Positions 38,545 to 49,272 of a DNA stretch of 55,120 nt are shown one piece after another. The stretch comes from Vulcanisaeta distributa JCM 11217 (lineage in GTDB: Archaea > Thermoproteota > Thermoprotei > Thermoproteales > Thermocladiaceae). The notes below the pieces were generated by a model. That model was not told where the DNA came from, ran no database searches, and saw only the letters and a list, made by a program, of their open reading frames with translations. The translations under genes were made by a program, and so were the position numbers. Numbering within the stretch: position 1 is the stretch's first letter; each line of letters starts with the position of its first letter. The stretch spans positions 1 through 55,120 of the forward strand of contig NZ_BBBJ01000013.1 in assembly GCF_001316005.1 (NCBI RefSeq). Reading direction: 5' to 3'.

Positions 38545-38920
38545 TACTAATGTTTTAGTTTATGCAACATTTAAGGATAGCGAGTACTATGCCGAGTCAT
38601 ACGATATACTGCAAAGGAGTGATGTCATAATACCTTATGTTGTCCTCTATGAATACATATGGGTGTTGTTAAAGCTGACTGGGGATTTGGGTATTGTTAA
38701 ATTGAAATTGAATGAATTGAGGGACTTCGTAATATTTCATGAGGATCTAGATATAATACATGATGGCTTAGTCTTAATGGAACAGGATAAGGCTCCATAT
38801 ACTATGTTAAATGACTACATAATACTATCGGTGGTACTGAGGAGGGGTGCTTATTTAGCTACTTACGATCAAAAACTAAGGAAGATAGCTAATAGGCATG
38901 GGGTAGCAGTAATACCATAG
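38522..38920 (+). CDS. vapC: PIN-domain ribonuclease toxin (VapC)
   Basis: A 132-residue PIN-domain protein. The conserved acids are visible: Asp in IIIDTNVLVYATF, Glu in VVLYEYIWVL, Asp in TMLNDYIILSVVL and Asp in YLATYDQKLRKIA. VapC toxins are Mg-dependent RNases that cut tRNA or rRNA and are blocked by VapB. Translation probably couples to the antitoxin, whose last codons it overlaps. It ends 42 nt before a convergent small membrane protein. Confidence 0.9.
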   Translation: MRSQIIIDTNVLVYATFKDSEYYAESYDILQRSDVIIPYVVLYEYIWVLLKLTGDLGIVKLKLNELRDFVIFHEDLDIIHDGLVLMEQDKAPYTMLNDYIILSVVLRRGAYLATYDQKLRKIANRHGVAVIP

Positions 38921-38962
38921 ACTTTGAATAAACATAACTACATAACTAGTTTCATCTCTAAA

Positions 38963-39346
38963 TTAATGCCTTATTAACATGCGTAAATAATGACCAATCA
39001 ATCCACCGAGACTTGACAGTGCGAGTGCTACTAATAATGTTATTATTAGGAGTGTTATTGAGCCGATGATGCTGTATGGTAATCCGATTATTGCTGCGGT
39101 TACCTCGCCATCATATATCGCGTATGGATTCATGAAAATAACGACTAAGACGCCTATTAACCCGGACACGCCTGTGCAGACTAACGCTGATGATGCCTTA
39201 TTGGCGTTTAGTACGTAACCAATTATTAACCCTAACACAGCCATTAATAACCAGTAACCCGTATACGCCAATGCGATTGAAATAACTAGGTTAATGATGA
39301 ATAGGGTCCAGAAACGAGTCGTATAGCTCACGGTCATGTCCATCAC
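38963..39346 (-). CDS. Four-helix membrane protein of unknown function
   Basis: A 127-residue hydrophobic protein with four or five helices (FWTLFIINLVISIALAYTGY, WLLMAVLGLIIGYVLNA, LVCTGVSGLIGVLVVIFM, IIGSITLLIITLLVALALSS). No family is recognised; it resembles small DUF-type accessory membrane proteins. Its ATG overlaps the stop of the penicillin-amidase gene by four bases, so the two are very likely co-translated and functionally linked. Confidence 0.6.
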   Translation of the reverse strand: MMDMTVSYTTRFWTLFIINLVISIALAYTGYWLLMAVLGLIIGYVLNANKASSALVCTGVSGLIGVLVVIFMNPYAIYDGEVTAAIIGLPYSIIGSITLLIITLLVALALSSLGGLIGHYLRMLIRH

Positions 39347-41953
39347 CCAGGTAATGACGCATTTGGCATGTATAGATAGTAGAAGTATTGCGGTAAGCCG
39401 GGCGGTATTAACGTGTAGTATTGACCAACTAGCCAGTACTCAGTCGTGTCATTATAAAACGGACTCAGTGGATTCTCAGAAATACCGCCTGGATAAACAC
39501 CAATTCCGGTGAGTGGATTTGCCATGTCGACTATTTGACGCCAACTCGGTCCTTCATTAGACACTAAGCCATAGGCCGCGTTTATTGTGTTGCAATCGCC
39601 AGGTGCAGGGAATGGGCCGACAGACAACGCATTTATGCCGAAGAAGCTTGTTAACTCCCTGTAATGCACCCTTCCCCAGTACCAGGTTGATGGGTTTGGA
39701 CCAAGTTCATGCATTAACTCCGTTATTGTTTGGTTAAATGCCAGTAACATGACGGTTGTGGCGTTCCTCTCTTGGCCCGTTAATGGGTCATCAAACCATT
39801 GAATGTTTGGGTAATTATTGGTCCAGTTGGCTAGGTCCAGCACTAATGGCCCGTGGAATGCCGCGTCTGGGCCTAGGAATAGTGAGAACTGGCCTAAGCC
39901 GTCGGCTGGCGTTATGTTGTAGTACTGGAACCAGGGCATGAATGTGTCGTTTAGGTAATTCCAAAGCCAGAAGTAGTATATCGTTGCTGCGGCAGAGTTG
40001 GTTGTGAAGTCGCCATTCCAATTCCTCAATAGCTCGTATGCCTCAACCTCGATTGGCGTTAGTTGGCTTAGGTGCGTGGATAACGCATTGAGTAGTGGTG
40101 GTAGGAATAGGTTGGTGGAGTAATCATGTACATTGAGTTGTATCGCCTCCATGGATGCGTAGGTTATGTTGCCCTCGTCCTCGAACTGCGATAGTAATGT
40201 GTAAATCTCGTCAGCCCTAAAGCCGCTTTCGAATACCCAACCCACGTAGTACGGGTAATTGGGTGATACGAGTATTTCATTCGCCGATAATGCGAAGTGC
40301 GAAGGCGGGTTTAATACGTAGGGCTGGTATTGGGTTGGTATGAAACCGACCCAGTCGTATGACCCATTACCGAGCATGACAGCCCTTGGGTCACCACCCA
40401 TGACTATTGGGTATAACCCCCAAGCAAATATTCCGATATTGCCGTACCTATCGGCATACGCAAAGTTCTGGATACCGACCTTGAAGTAAGATAGGGCATT
40501 GAGGAAGTCCGATAGGTTCCTCGCAATGTCGAAGTATAGGAATGTTGCAACCTCATCTGTTGGGTACATACCGGTCCAATTCATAACTATAATTACATTA
40601 CTGTAATTTGCGATTACCACACCATTGCGCGCAAGGTAGACATTATATGGCACATAACCAACACCCTTAACATAAATCTCCTCATGAATAACCTCAAAGG
40701 GTAACCAGGAACCATCATAGTAATACTCACCTGGGTGGCTTGGGCTTGTGACCTCCACGTAGTAATAAACCACCTGAGGCTCCGCATCCGTGGCACCCCC
40801 CCAGGCGATGTATGGGTTATGGCCGAGTATTACACCGGGCACTCCAGGAAAGTCGACACCAACGACATTCATGCCAGGCCCAACTAGTTGGAACCCGATC
40901 CATATTGATGGTACCGTGGTTGTTAAGTGCGGGTCATTCGCCAGAAATGCCTGCCCATTTGGCGATACAGCCACCCAATTATTACTACCTTCATCTGTTA
41001 AGCCTACCACCAAATGCTCAAATGGGTTTATGCCAGGTAGGAGCTTACTGACTAATGAGTCCCTGAACGCAGTATCACCCTCTAGGTAAAACCTTATCGC
41101 CTCATCAATTGCATTAAGGAACTCCTGCTTCGTAACACCGGGAGGCAGTGGATTTAATGAGTATAGATTTAGGTATTTCATGTTACCCGTGGTATTATAA
41201 ATACCTGGGTTCCATTCCTCGGGGTATACGGGGTACTGAATTGACGACGGGTACGCGGGATAGAACGCGTAAATAACCTGCGGCGGCATCTTGAGGAGTG
41301 CCACTGTGAAGGCTAGTGGATCTGCCGTACCACTTAATGACCATGTAAGCAATTGTTGTATGGCAAAGGTGTCCTCCATGGTCCATGGTGGCGGCCTAAA
41401 ACCAAGCACCTTAAATATTATTGGCATTCTACGTGGAGTCAGTGAATCAACGTAGGCATTCACACCAAGTGTATAGTAATATAGCGCTTCGTAGATAAAG
41501 CTTGACCTATTTAACGAATTCACTATTTCCTCAGTAACCTGCGGCGTTAATAGGGTTCTGAAGAACTCGTCACTAGGTAATGCCGAGGGACCTATTATTG
41601 ATGATAGATTACCCATACTCATCATAGCCATGAAGTACATTTGAGCAAGCCTATACTCAGCCGTTAGGTAACCCTCCTCATAAAACACAGCCCAAGTCTC
41701 ATTGGAGCAATCCTAATGAAGCCATCGGGAGTAATGCATACAACAACAGCCGCGGAACTACCGTTAAGCGTTATAACACCGCTATGACAACCAACACTAG
41801 ATGGGGGGGAGGAACACTACTCCAAACACCAGTGCCCGGATTAAGAACTTGCCCAAGCGGCGCCATAATACTAATAGGAACACTCAAAAGCACGATAAGC
41901 AAAACCAAACCAACCAAAGCCAAACCAAACTTTATATAAATCGAAACAGCCAT
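39343..41953 (-). CDS. Penicillin-amidase family Ntn hydrolase (two apparent frameshifts near the N-terminus)
   Basis: About 870 residues. A signal anchor (FGLALVGLVLLIVLLSVPIS) is followed by the alpha chain (YLTAEYRLAQMYFMAMMSMG), then the autoprocessing site with the nucleophile Ser in DEGSNNWVAVSPNGQA, FLANDPHLTTTVPSIWI and AWGGATDAEPQVVYY. These are hallmarks of S45 acylases, which cut amide bonds of penicillins, acyl-homoserine lactones or N-acyl amino acids. N-terminal breaks: the G run 41803-41809 is one short, and GG at 41704-41705 stands for GGG. Restored, the link reads SVGCHSGVITLNGSSAAVVV, then TPDGFIRIAPNETWAVFYEE. The enzyme should be outside the cell and membrane-tethered. The small membrane gene downstream is coupled to it. 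Confidence 0.87.
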
Positions 41954-42086
41954 ACAACCCTAATAAACAAGGCAAACTTATAAAAATAGAAACCTTATAA
42001 AATATGTAAATCTAGTTATAGGGTAAAAAGAAAATATTTAAAAATAAATATTTATTTACAATCGAAACAATAAAATATATTCAAAA

Positions 42087-42106
42087 TATTCAATAGTAAT
42101 TGAATA
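42087..42106. promoter_or_regulatory. Inverted repeat TATTCAAT-AGTA-ATTGAATA upstream of the acyl-CoA cluster
   Basis: A perfect 8-bp inverted repeat with a 4-nt spacer, in a very AT-rich 240-nt gene-free stretch (41954-42197), about 90 nt before the MFS transporter. TetR-family repressors bind sites of this size, and a TetR gene lies in the same cluster. AT richness makes chance repeats more likely, so this is tentative. Confidence 0.4.
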
Positions 42107-42197
42107 AAAAGATAAGTTAATATTCATTTTCTTCGAATATTTTATTTATAATTTATTAAAAAATAATTTAAATTATTTGCTATAATAAACCTGACAG

Positions 42198-43586
42198 GTG
42201 GGTCAAGTGTCAGATAAAGAACTTAAGCTTGGCGAGCTTCGAGCTAGAATAGATAGACTCCCCATAAGGCCTTACCCAGTTTCTTGGATGGTTATTATTG
42301 GGCTTGGTTATTTCTTTGCGTTCTATGATATACTCACATTATCATTCGCTATAGTTTCGCCTATGGTTCAACAATTAAAAATGACTAGACTAGAAATAAG
42401 CGAAGCAGTCTCTGTTTCTCTATTTGGTTATATAATTGGTGCTTATTTCGTGGCAACAATAAGCGATTATTGGGGGCGTAGGTGGGGGGGATTAATAACC
42501 AATGCCATATTAATTGCTGTTGGTTCACTTGGTAGTGCCTTATCAACTAATGCCATAGTTTTGATCGCAAGTAGGTTGATAACGGGTATGGGCATTGGAG
42601 CCGAAATAGCCATAATAAATACATACATATCAGAGATAACGCCTGCTCACATTAGAGGCAAGATGGTTCAATTCACATACCTAGCAGGTGCCCTGGGCTT
42701 CGCAGTAACACCATTTATAGCATTTGCATTAATACCAATATCACCAATAGGCTGGAGGTGGCTATTTGGGCTTGGCGCACTTGTTGCCGCGGCAATAGTC
42801 CCATTAAGATACTTAATGCCGGAAAGCCCCAGGTGGCTTACAATAAAGGGTAAGATCGATGAGGCAGAGAGAGTCGTTAAGATGCTCGAAGATTTTGTTG
42901 AGAGAAGGATTAAGCCATTACCGCCAGTTCCACCGCCACTTCCTGAAAAGGTATTAACGAAGTTTCCAACTGCCGAATTATTCAATAGAAAGTATGGGCC
43001 TAGGCTCATAATGGCTATTCTATTCTGGTTCTTTGATTATATGCTTGCGTACGGAGTAATTGGATTCGCACCATACATCTTTGTGGCTGCAGGTTTTACG
43101 TTCACGACAGCTACTTGGTACATAGCGCTAGGCAGCATTGGTTATATAGTTGGTGCCTTATCCATGGCGCCTATAGCCGATAAGTGGGAGAGGAAATACC
43201 TTGTTGCATCAGCCTTTAGTATAGCCACGCTTGCGGTGTTCCTATATGCTGTTGCGGTTGCTATACGTTCACCAATAGTACTAACAATAGGCGCATTCCT
43301 AGGCGCCTTCGCAACAGCATTTGCCGTACCTGCCTATACATATACCGCTGAATTATTCCCAACAAGGGCTAGAGCAAGCGGATTTGCCTTAGCCGATGGG
43401 GGGGTCGGTCACCTTGGTGGTGCCGTTGTTCCCTTCATAATTTACCTCGTCTTTAATCCATTAAAACCGCTTAGCACTGGTGTGTGGACCTTCGTATTAC
43501 TTGGTATATTTGAGATCATCGCAACATCGATAGTACTCACCGGTCCGAGAACAACTAAATTAAGGCTTGAGCAAGTTTCTGACTGA
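42198..43586 (+). CDS. MFS transporter, sugar-porter/aromatic-acid type
   Basis: A 462-residue MFS protein with GYFFAFYDILTLSFAIVSPM in helix 1, the loop 2-3 signature FVATISDYWGRRWGGL, and RLITGMGIGAEIAIINTYIS followed by EITPAHIRGKMVQF, then PESPRWLTIKGKIDEAERVV and YTAELFPTRARASGFALADG. This is the sugar-porter or aromatic/organic acid: H+ symporter subgroup. Start is GTG at 42198 or the nearby GTG at 42207. The G7 runs at 42485 and 43399 insert Gly into RRWGL and DGVGHLGG-like motifs. Being the first gene before a hydrolase and acyl-CoA genes, it probably imports their carboxylic substrate. Confidence 0.88.
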   Translation: MGQVSDKELKLGELRARIDRLPIRPYPVSWMVIIGLGYFFAFYDILTLSFAIVSPMVQQLKMTRLEISEAVSVSLFGYIIGAYFVATISDYWGRRWGGLITNAILIAVGSLGSALSTNAIVLIASRLITGMGIGAEIAIINTYISEITPAHIRGKMVQFTYLAGALGFAVTPFIAFALIPISPIGWRWLFGLGALVAAAIVPLRYLMPESPRWLTIKGKIDEAERVVKMLEDFVERRIKPLPPVPPPLPEKVLTKFPTAELFNRKYGPRLIMAILFWFFDYMLAYGVIGFAPYIFVAAGFTFTTATWYIALGSIGYIVGALSMAPIADKWERKYLVASAFSIATLAVFLYAVAVAIRSPIVLTIGAFLGAFATAFAVPAYTYTAELFPTRARASGFALADGGVGHLGGAVVPFIIYLVFNPLKPLSTGVWTFVLLGIFEIIATSIVLTGPRTTKLRLEQVSD

Positions 43587-43596
43587 GGAGAGTAAT

Positions 43597-44449
43597 ATGA
43601 GGAGTGGTTATGTAATTACAAGAGATGGAACGTCAATATACTACGAAGTTGATGGAGAGGGGGGGAACCATTAATATTAATCGAGGGTTTAGGCTACGCT
43701 AATTGGATGTGGGTTAAACAAAGAACACTTGCTAACTATGTGAAGTTAATAATATATGATAATAGAGGAGTTGGATTATCCTCAAGACCTGATAAACCAT
43801 ATACCATGGATGATTTTTCAAATGATCTTGAGGATCTCATGAATTATTTATCAATAGACAAGGCGTTTATATGGGGTGTCTCAATGGGTGGTATGATAGC
43901 TATGTACTTCACATATAAAAACCCAGGTAGAGTTAGAGGTCTAATTCTTGGTGAGACAAATTTTGGCGTTAAATCATTACCGCCAAGTAAGGAGGCCCTT
44001 GAAGTATTATTGCAACCTCCTAATCCTAACCTTGATAGAAGGCAGATGCTTATTGAGAGGATGAAGGTGGCATTTTCTAGAAGCTTCTTTGAGAGGCATA
44101 GGGATGAGATTGAACATATTGTGGATATGAGAATGAGGTTTGAGGAGGATCCGAAGGCATATAATAATCAATTAGCTGCAGTATTAACATTTGACTTTAA
44201 GGATAAGTTATCGGCAATAACTGTTCCAACATTGATAGTGACTGGAGATGAGGATTACGTGGTTAATCCCGAGAATTCCCGCATAATGAATCAATTAATA
44301 CCTAATAGCAAACTCGTTATACTAAGGGGGGGGCAGGACATTTAGCGATCATCGAGCGTGCCGACGACTATAATAGGTTAGTTCTTAACTTCATAAATGA
44401 GGTTATTAACGGCACATTTAAACCATCAAAGGAGCCCATGGTGATCTAA
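43597..44449 (+). CDS. Alpha/beta-hydrolase (two apparent frameshifts)
   Basis: About 285 residues. MRSGYVITRDGTSIYYEVDG leads to a break at the G run 43659-43665 (one short), after which LILIEGLGYANWMWVKQRTL continues. The oxyanion strand, YDNRGVGLSSRPDKPYTMDD, the nucleophile elbow WGVSMGGMIAMYF (GxSxG), VTGDEDYVVNPENS with the Asp, and GAGHLAIIERADDYNRL with the His follow, the last after a second break at 44326-44333. This is the cofactor-free hydrolase pattern of 3-oxoadipate enol-lactonases and related esterases. It stops two bases before the acyl-CoA ligase start, so it may release a carboxylic acid that the ligase activates. Confidence 0.83.
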
Positions 44450-44450
44450 A

Positions 44451-45895
44451 ATGCTTGAGAGCCTACTTAAGCATAGGGCTAGAATTGAGGATTCGATAGC
44501 CATTAAGGTAGGAGATAAATCCTACACATACTCCCAGCTTGAGTCCTTATCGAATAAGGTTGCCTTTGCGCTGCATAGGCTAGGTGTTAAACCTAGTGAT
44601 AGGGTGGTCACTCTCGTAAAATCGCCATTATACCATGTGGCATTATTTTTTGCGTTAAGGAAAATAGGCGCGGTATTAGTGCCCGTAAATCCAAGGCTTG
44701 GGCGAGACTTCCTAAAATTTGTAATTAATGATGTTAATCCATCGCTCGTAATAGATGATTACTTCAATGAGGGCGTAAGAATGGATGAAGTGCTTAAGGA
44801 GGCGTACGATGAGTATGGGTATGAGTATAGAATGAACCTTGATGAAATCGCTATGATATTATACACGGGTGGAACCACGGGACCTCCTAAGGGCGCGATG
44901 ATCCATGAAGGATCCATATTATGGAACGCCATAATAACAGTACTGTCATGGGGGGGATTAACAAAAAATGATTGTACTCTCGTTTCACTACCTCTTTATC
45001 ATACCGGTGGGTGGAATGTATTAATGATGCCCCTACTATTAGTTGGTGGACGTGTCGTTTTACCTGAGACCGATAAATTCGATGCCGATTGGACAATAGA
45101 GACCTTAGCCAGGGAAAAGTGCACAGTATACATGGGTGTGCCAACAATGCTTGATTCCATAAGTAAGTCGCCTCTCTTTGATAGGGTTGACCTTTCTCAT
45201 GTGCTATTTATAAGTGGTGGTGGACCATTACTGCCAAATGTAGCTAAACGCTTTATTGATAAGGGCTATAGGCTATTTCAGGGCTATGGGTTGACGGAGG
45301 CGGGTCCCAATAACTTTTACATATCGCCGGAACGCTATAAGGATAAATTAATGTCAGTGGGAAAACCCCCCCTTCTCTTTATTGAGATGAAACTGTCAAG
45401 TGATGGAGAACTATTAATAAAGGGACCCCCCCACGTATTCAAGGGTTATTGGAATAGACCCGGTGAAAATCCATTCACGAGCGATGGTTATCTAATGACT
45501 GGCGACTTATTCACCGTCGATAATGAAGGCGACTTCTCATTCCTCGATAGAAAGAAAGACATGATTAAGACCGGAGGTGAGAATGTATATTCAACAGAGG
45601 TTGAGGTGGCGCTAAAGCAACTACCGTATATAGATGATGCGGCCGTGTTTGGAGTTCCAGATGAACATTGGGGGGTGAGGCTGTTGTTGCAATTGCGGTT
45701 AAAAAGCCTGGTTTTAAAGTTACTGAGGATGATGTAAAGAAAGATCTTAAGAAAGTCCTGGCATCATACAAAGTACCAAAGCGTATAATATTTGTTAGAG
45801 AGATCCCAAAGACACAGATTGGTAAGATTTCAAAAAGGGAGTTACGTGAGAGATACTTAAGGGATGGCTTTAGAGATATACTTGATACTTCGTGA
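44451..45895 (+). CDS. AMP-dependent acyl-CoA synthetase (one apparent frameshift)
   Basis: About 482 residues of the ANL superfamily. The P-loop-like motif is ILYTGGTTGPPKGAMI, followed by LFQGYGLTEAGPN, YLMTGDLFTVDNEG (the adenylate-binding Asp), and the hinge DRKKDMIKTGGENVYSTEVE. The frame breaks at the G run 45670-45675: six G where seven or four gives EHWG.EAVVAIAVKKPGFK. The C-terminal domain then has KTQIGKISKREL with the catalytic Lys. In-frame runs at 44951, 45366 and 45425 add Gly or Pro. The enzyme makes an acyl-CoA from a free acid, ATP and CoA. It lies between an alpha/beta-hydrolase and a KAS III-like gene. Confidence 0.9.
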
Positions 45896-45901
45896 TTATC
45901 T

Positions 45902-46891
45902 ATGAGGAAGGCTTATATTGTAGATTATGAATTATATATACCAAGTACATACGTTGATTATAAACAATTGGCATTGGAGACAGGTTTGCCTGATTGGGTT
46001 GTGAGAGATAAACTGGGTATTAATAGGAAGCCCATTGAGAGAACATTGTCTGTTTCCGATATGGCAAAACTCGTTGCTAAAAAATTAATGAGCAAATATG
46101 GTAACTTAAAGATTGATTTGGTTGTATATGCAGGTTCTGACTTTAAGGATAAGTACGTATGGGATGTGGCGCCTGATGTAATAGGTCATTTAGGTTTAAG
46201 TAATGCCTATGGCGTTGACGTATCAATGCAATGCGTTAGCAGTATTGTCGCACTTGACTTATTGAAACCAAGATTAGCCATAAAGGATGAAGACTCTTAC
46301 ATATTACTAGTTAGTGCAACAAAGCAGAGCATGATAGTTAATTATAAGGATAAAGCTTCAACATTCATGTATGATTTCTCAGATGGGGGGGCTGCTGCGG
46401 TTTTGTTAAGTAATGTTGATGGAAAATACGAAATTCTTGAAAGTTCAATAATAACTGATGGAAGATTCTCTAATGTTGTGTATCAAAGGCTTGGTGAGAG
46501 ATTCATTAATGATTATAATCAGGGATATTTACTTCAGGTTAATAGGAGTGAGGAATTTAACAAGAGCTTTGAGGAGATTTCATTAAGGAATTTCTTATAT
46601 GTTATAAAAAATGCCCTGGAAAGAAGTGGCCTTACTATAAATGATGTTGATTATTTTGCAATACTTCATATGAAGAGATCATTTCATGATAGAATACTAA
46701 GAGAGTTAGGCGTGTCTTCTGATAAATCGATTTACCTTGAGAATTACGGGCATATGCAAGCTGTGGATCCATTCTTATCATTATGGTTAGCAGAACAAAG
46801 CGGTAAAGTCAGGAAGGGTAGCATCATAGTTTTGGTTGCAGCGGGAACTGGTTGGACATGGGGCGCCACGGTACTTCAACGCATTAAATAA
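45902..46891 (+). CDS. Ketoacyl synthase III / thiolase-fold protein
   Basis: A 329-residue protein with the FabH-like double thiolase fold. The Cys nucleophile is in GVDVSMQCVSSIVALDLL, the conserved nucleotide-like strand DFSDGGAAAVLLSNV follows (family DGAAAV; a G7 run at 46386 adds a Gly), and the His is in DYFAILHMKRSFHDRIL. Where FabH has Asn in YGN, this one has YGHMQAVDPFLSLWLAEQ, so the triad would be Cys-His-His or use another residue. The start LYIPSTYVDYKQLALETGLP with IGHLGLS fits HMG-CoA synthase-like members. It may condense or cleave acyl-CoA units. In a cluster with two ligases and an acyl-CoA dehydrogenase, a thiolytic or acyl-transfer step is inference. Confidence 0.78.
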   Translation: MRKAYIVDYELYIPSTYVDYKQLALETGLPDWVVRDKLGINRKPIERTLSVSDMAKLVAKKLMSKYGNLKIDLVVYAGSDFKDKYVWDVAPDVIGHLGLSNAYGVDVSMQCVSSIVALDLLKPRLAIKDEDSYILLVSATKQSMIVNYKDKASTFMYDFSDGGAAAVLLSNVDGKYEILESSIITDGRFSNVVYQRLGERFINDYNQGYLLQVNRSEEFNKSFEEISLRNFLYVIKNALERSGLTINDVDYFAILHMKRSFHDRILRELGVSSDKSIYLENYGHMQAVDPFLSLWLAEQSGKVRKGSIIVLVAAGTGWTWGATVLQRIK

Positions 46892-46936
46892 TTTCTTATA
46901 AAATTTAAATTGCATTATTTTATTAATAAATAAAAC

Positions 46937-47533
46937 ATGAAGTATTCTCCGAAAACAAAGAGAGGTGAGGAGTCATTAAATAAAATATTAAATGCTGCCA
47001 TAGCTGTAATAGCTGAGAAAGGATTTAACGATGCGTCAATTGATGAAATAACATCGAGGGCTGGCGTATCACATGGGCTTTTCTACTTCTACTTTAATAA
47101 TAAGGATGAGTTATTGGTAGAGCTCATTAAACGAATAAATAAGGATATGAGACATTACTTAACGTTAAGTACCTCAGGACTTTCTGATAGGGTATCAATA
47201 GAGAAGAGAGGGTTTGAAGCGTTTTTTGATTGGATGTATAATAATCAGTATCTTTATAAAATATTAATAGAGGCTGAATCGAATAATATTGAAATTTATA
47301 AGTGGCATTACATGAAACTTTCTGAAAGATATTCTATGAGATTATTAGATGCCATGAATAAGGGCGAGATAGTAAGATACGATCCAGAGGTACTCTCTTT
47401 TGTTCTGATGGGTATTGCTGATTTTATAGCTAAACGATATATTTTATGGGTAAATGATAGAATACCTAAGTATGTAATTAATGAAGTAAATAGGATACTT
47501 GAAAGAATACTAAGTCCTAAATGCAACTGCTAG
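46937..47533 (+). CDS. TetR/AcrR-family transcriptional regulator
   Basis: A 198-residue repressor. The N-terminal helix-turn-helix is KGFNDASIDEITSRAGVSHG, followed by LFYFYFNNKDELLVELI, the TetR signature. The C-terminal domain is helical (FFDWMYNNQYLYKILIEAES) and would bind an effector, perhaps an acyl-CoA. Located inside the acyl-CoA cluster, between the KAS III-like and dehydrogenase genes, it probably controls them. It begins 45 nt after the upstream gene, with its own AT-rich promoter DNA. It contains no inflated G runs. Confidence 0.9.
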   Translation: MKYSPKTKRGEESLNKILNAAIAVIAEKGFNDASIDEITSRAGVSHGLFYFYFNNKDELLVELIKRINKDMRHYLTLSTSGLSDRVSIEKRGFEAFFDWMYNNQYLYKILIEAESNNIEIYKWHYMKLSERYSMRLLDAMNKGEIVRYDPEVLSFVLMGIADFIAKRYILWVNDRIPKYVINEVNRILERILSPKCNC

Positions 47534-47609
47534 TTGCTTTAACTTATCTATCATCTATATAAAATATATTGTCTGAATATTTATAAAGTATTGAAATAAG
47601 CAATAATAT

Positions 47610-49266
47610 ATGTCAAAGGATATCGAAAGTAATGTTGATGTGTATGGTTTTCTATCGAATGTCTATGGTATGAATGTTTACGACGTTGATAAGCCGTTAC
47701 AGAGAATTCTTCAGTATTTCATTGGTAAGATTCCATCATTTAGTGAGTTAGGGGGGGCTTTTGCGGGTCGTGAGTTGCTCGAGATTACAGATTACGTGGA
47801 TAAGGTTTCAAGGCCTAGGCATATTATGTGGGATGTGAATGGTAATAGGGTTGATAGGGTTTGGTTAAACCTGCCGAGAGATGGGCTATCGAGAGATTGG
47901 TGCTCGATTTTGGGATTAATAAGCCTCCGTACCATGGTGGTAAATGGCATGAGCACTATGCGATGGGCTACTTAGTATCAGATCCAGGTCTTTACTGTAT
48001 AATCACAATAACCATTCAAACAGCATACGCACTTTATAAGTATGGTAATGATGAGTTGAGGGGTTATGTACCAAGGCTCATCGGTGATGAGAGACCAATT
48101 AATTTTGGTGCCACGTGGTTCACAGAGGTGCAGGGTGGTAGTGACCTCGGTGCTAATACTACAATGGCGAAGAGGGATGGGGGGGATAGGTGGAGACTTT
48201 ATGGCGATAAGTACTTCGCCAGTGGGGGGGTTGGGTTGGCCGACATCGCATTGACGTCAGCGAGACCGGAGGGTGGTAAAGCCGGGGCTAAGGGATTGGC
48301 GTTATTTGCCGTTCCTCGTTTAAATTCAAAGGGAGACCTTAATTTCATAGTTAGGAGGTTAAAGGATAAGAGTGGTACAAATTCAGTACCCACTGGTGAA
48401 GTCGAGTTTCACGGAAGTGAGGCTTACCTGGTTGGCGATTTAAATAATGGCATTTACTACATAATGGAGGATTTAATGGTATCAAGACTCGCTAATGCCA
48501 TTGGCGCCGTTGGTATTGCCAGAAAGGCCTACCTTGAGGCCTATGAATATGCAAATAAAAGAAGGGCATTTGGTAAGTTACTCATTGAACATCCATTAGT
48601 TATTAGGGATTTAATGGATATGGAAATCACGATAGAAGGCGCGACAGCGCTCGTCTTTAAGGCTATAAATGAGTTTGATAAAACATGGCATGATAAGCAC
48701 CGTACACCGAACACTATCATTATGCCAGATTACTAACTCATATTGCTAAAAATGTCACAGCGGACGCTGCAGCATACGTAACTAGACTTGCCATGGAGCT
48801 GCACGGCGGCATTGGGTTCCTGAGCGAATATCCAATTGAGAGGTGGCATAGAGAGGCCTTAATAACGCCCATTTGGGAGGGTACGAGCAATATACAGGCG
48901 CTAGACATGCTTGAGGCAATGACTAAGAAGAATGCGCATGTCACAATGCTTAATGACCTTGAAAACACCGTGGCTGAAATCAAGACATACCATAATATTG
49001 CTGAATCAGCAATGAATGCTATAAGGAATACATTGCAGATGGCTTCGTCACTAAGCCCATTAGAGGTCGAGTTTAGAGCTAAGGATATACTATCGTCGTT
49101 AGGACACGCGATCGCAGTGATAACATTAACGCATATTGCGGAGAAGTTGGGGATAGATAGGTATGCACTAGTGGCTGAGTTATATCTTGAGAAGTATTTG
49201 CAAGGTGGTTATAAGGTTGGCTCACATGATTTAGGTAGAAAGATAGTAAATATTGAGGAGGGGTGA
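47610..49266 (+). CDS. Acyl-CoA dehydrogenase, AidB-like (two apparent frameshifts)
   Basis: About 553 residues. An N-terminal segment with HIMWDVNGNRVDRVWL joins PAERWAIERLVLDFGINKPP after a break at 47870-47871 (CC for CCC). The dehydrogenase core follows: INFGATWFTEVQGGSDLGAN (flavin-binding TE..GGSD), RLYGDKYFASGG, MVSRLANAIGAVGIARKAYL and RRAFGKLLIEHPLVIRDLMD. A second break at 48700-48701 (CC for CCC) separates HYHYARLLTHIAKNVTADAA and LHGGIGFLSEYPIERWHREA, then WEGTSNIQALDMLE. The layout resembles AidB-type members, with which it shares a long N-terminus. It oxidises an acyl-CoA to the enoyl-CoA, and is followed by a second ligase. G7 runs at 47751, 48180 and 48224 add Gly. Confidence 0.87.
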
Positions 49267-49272
49267 TGATGA

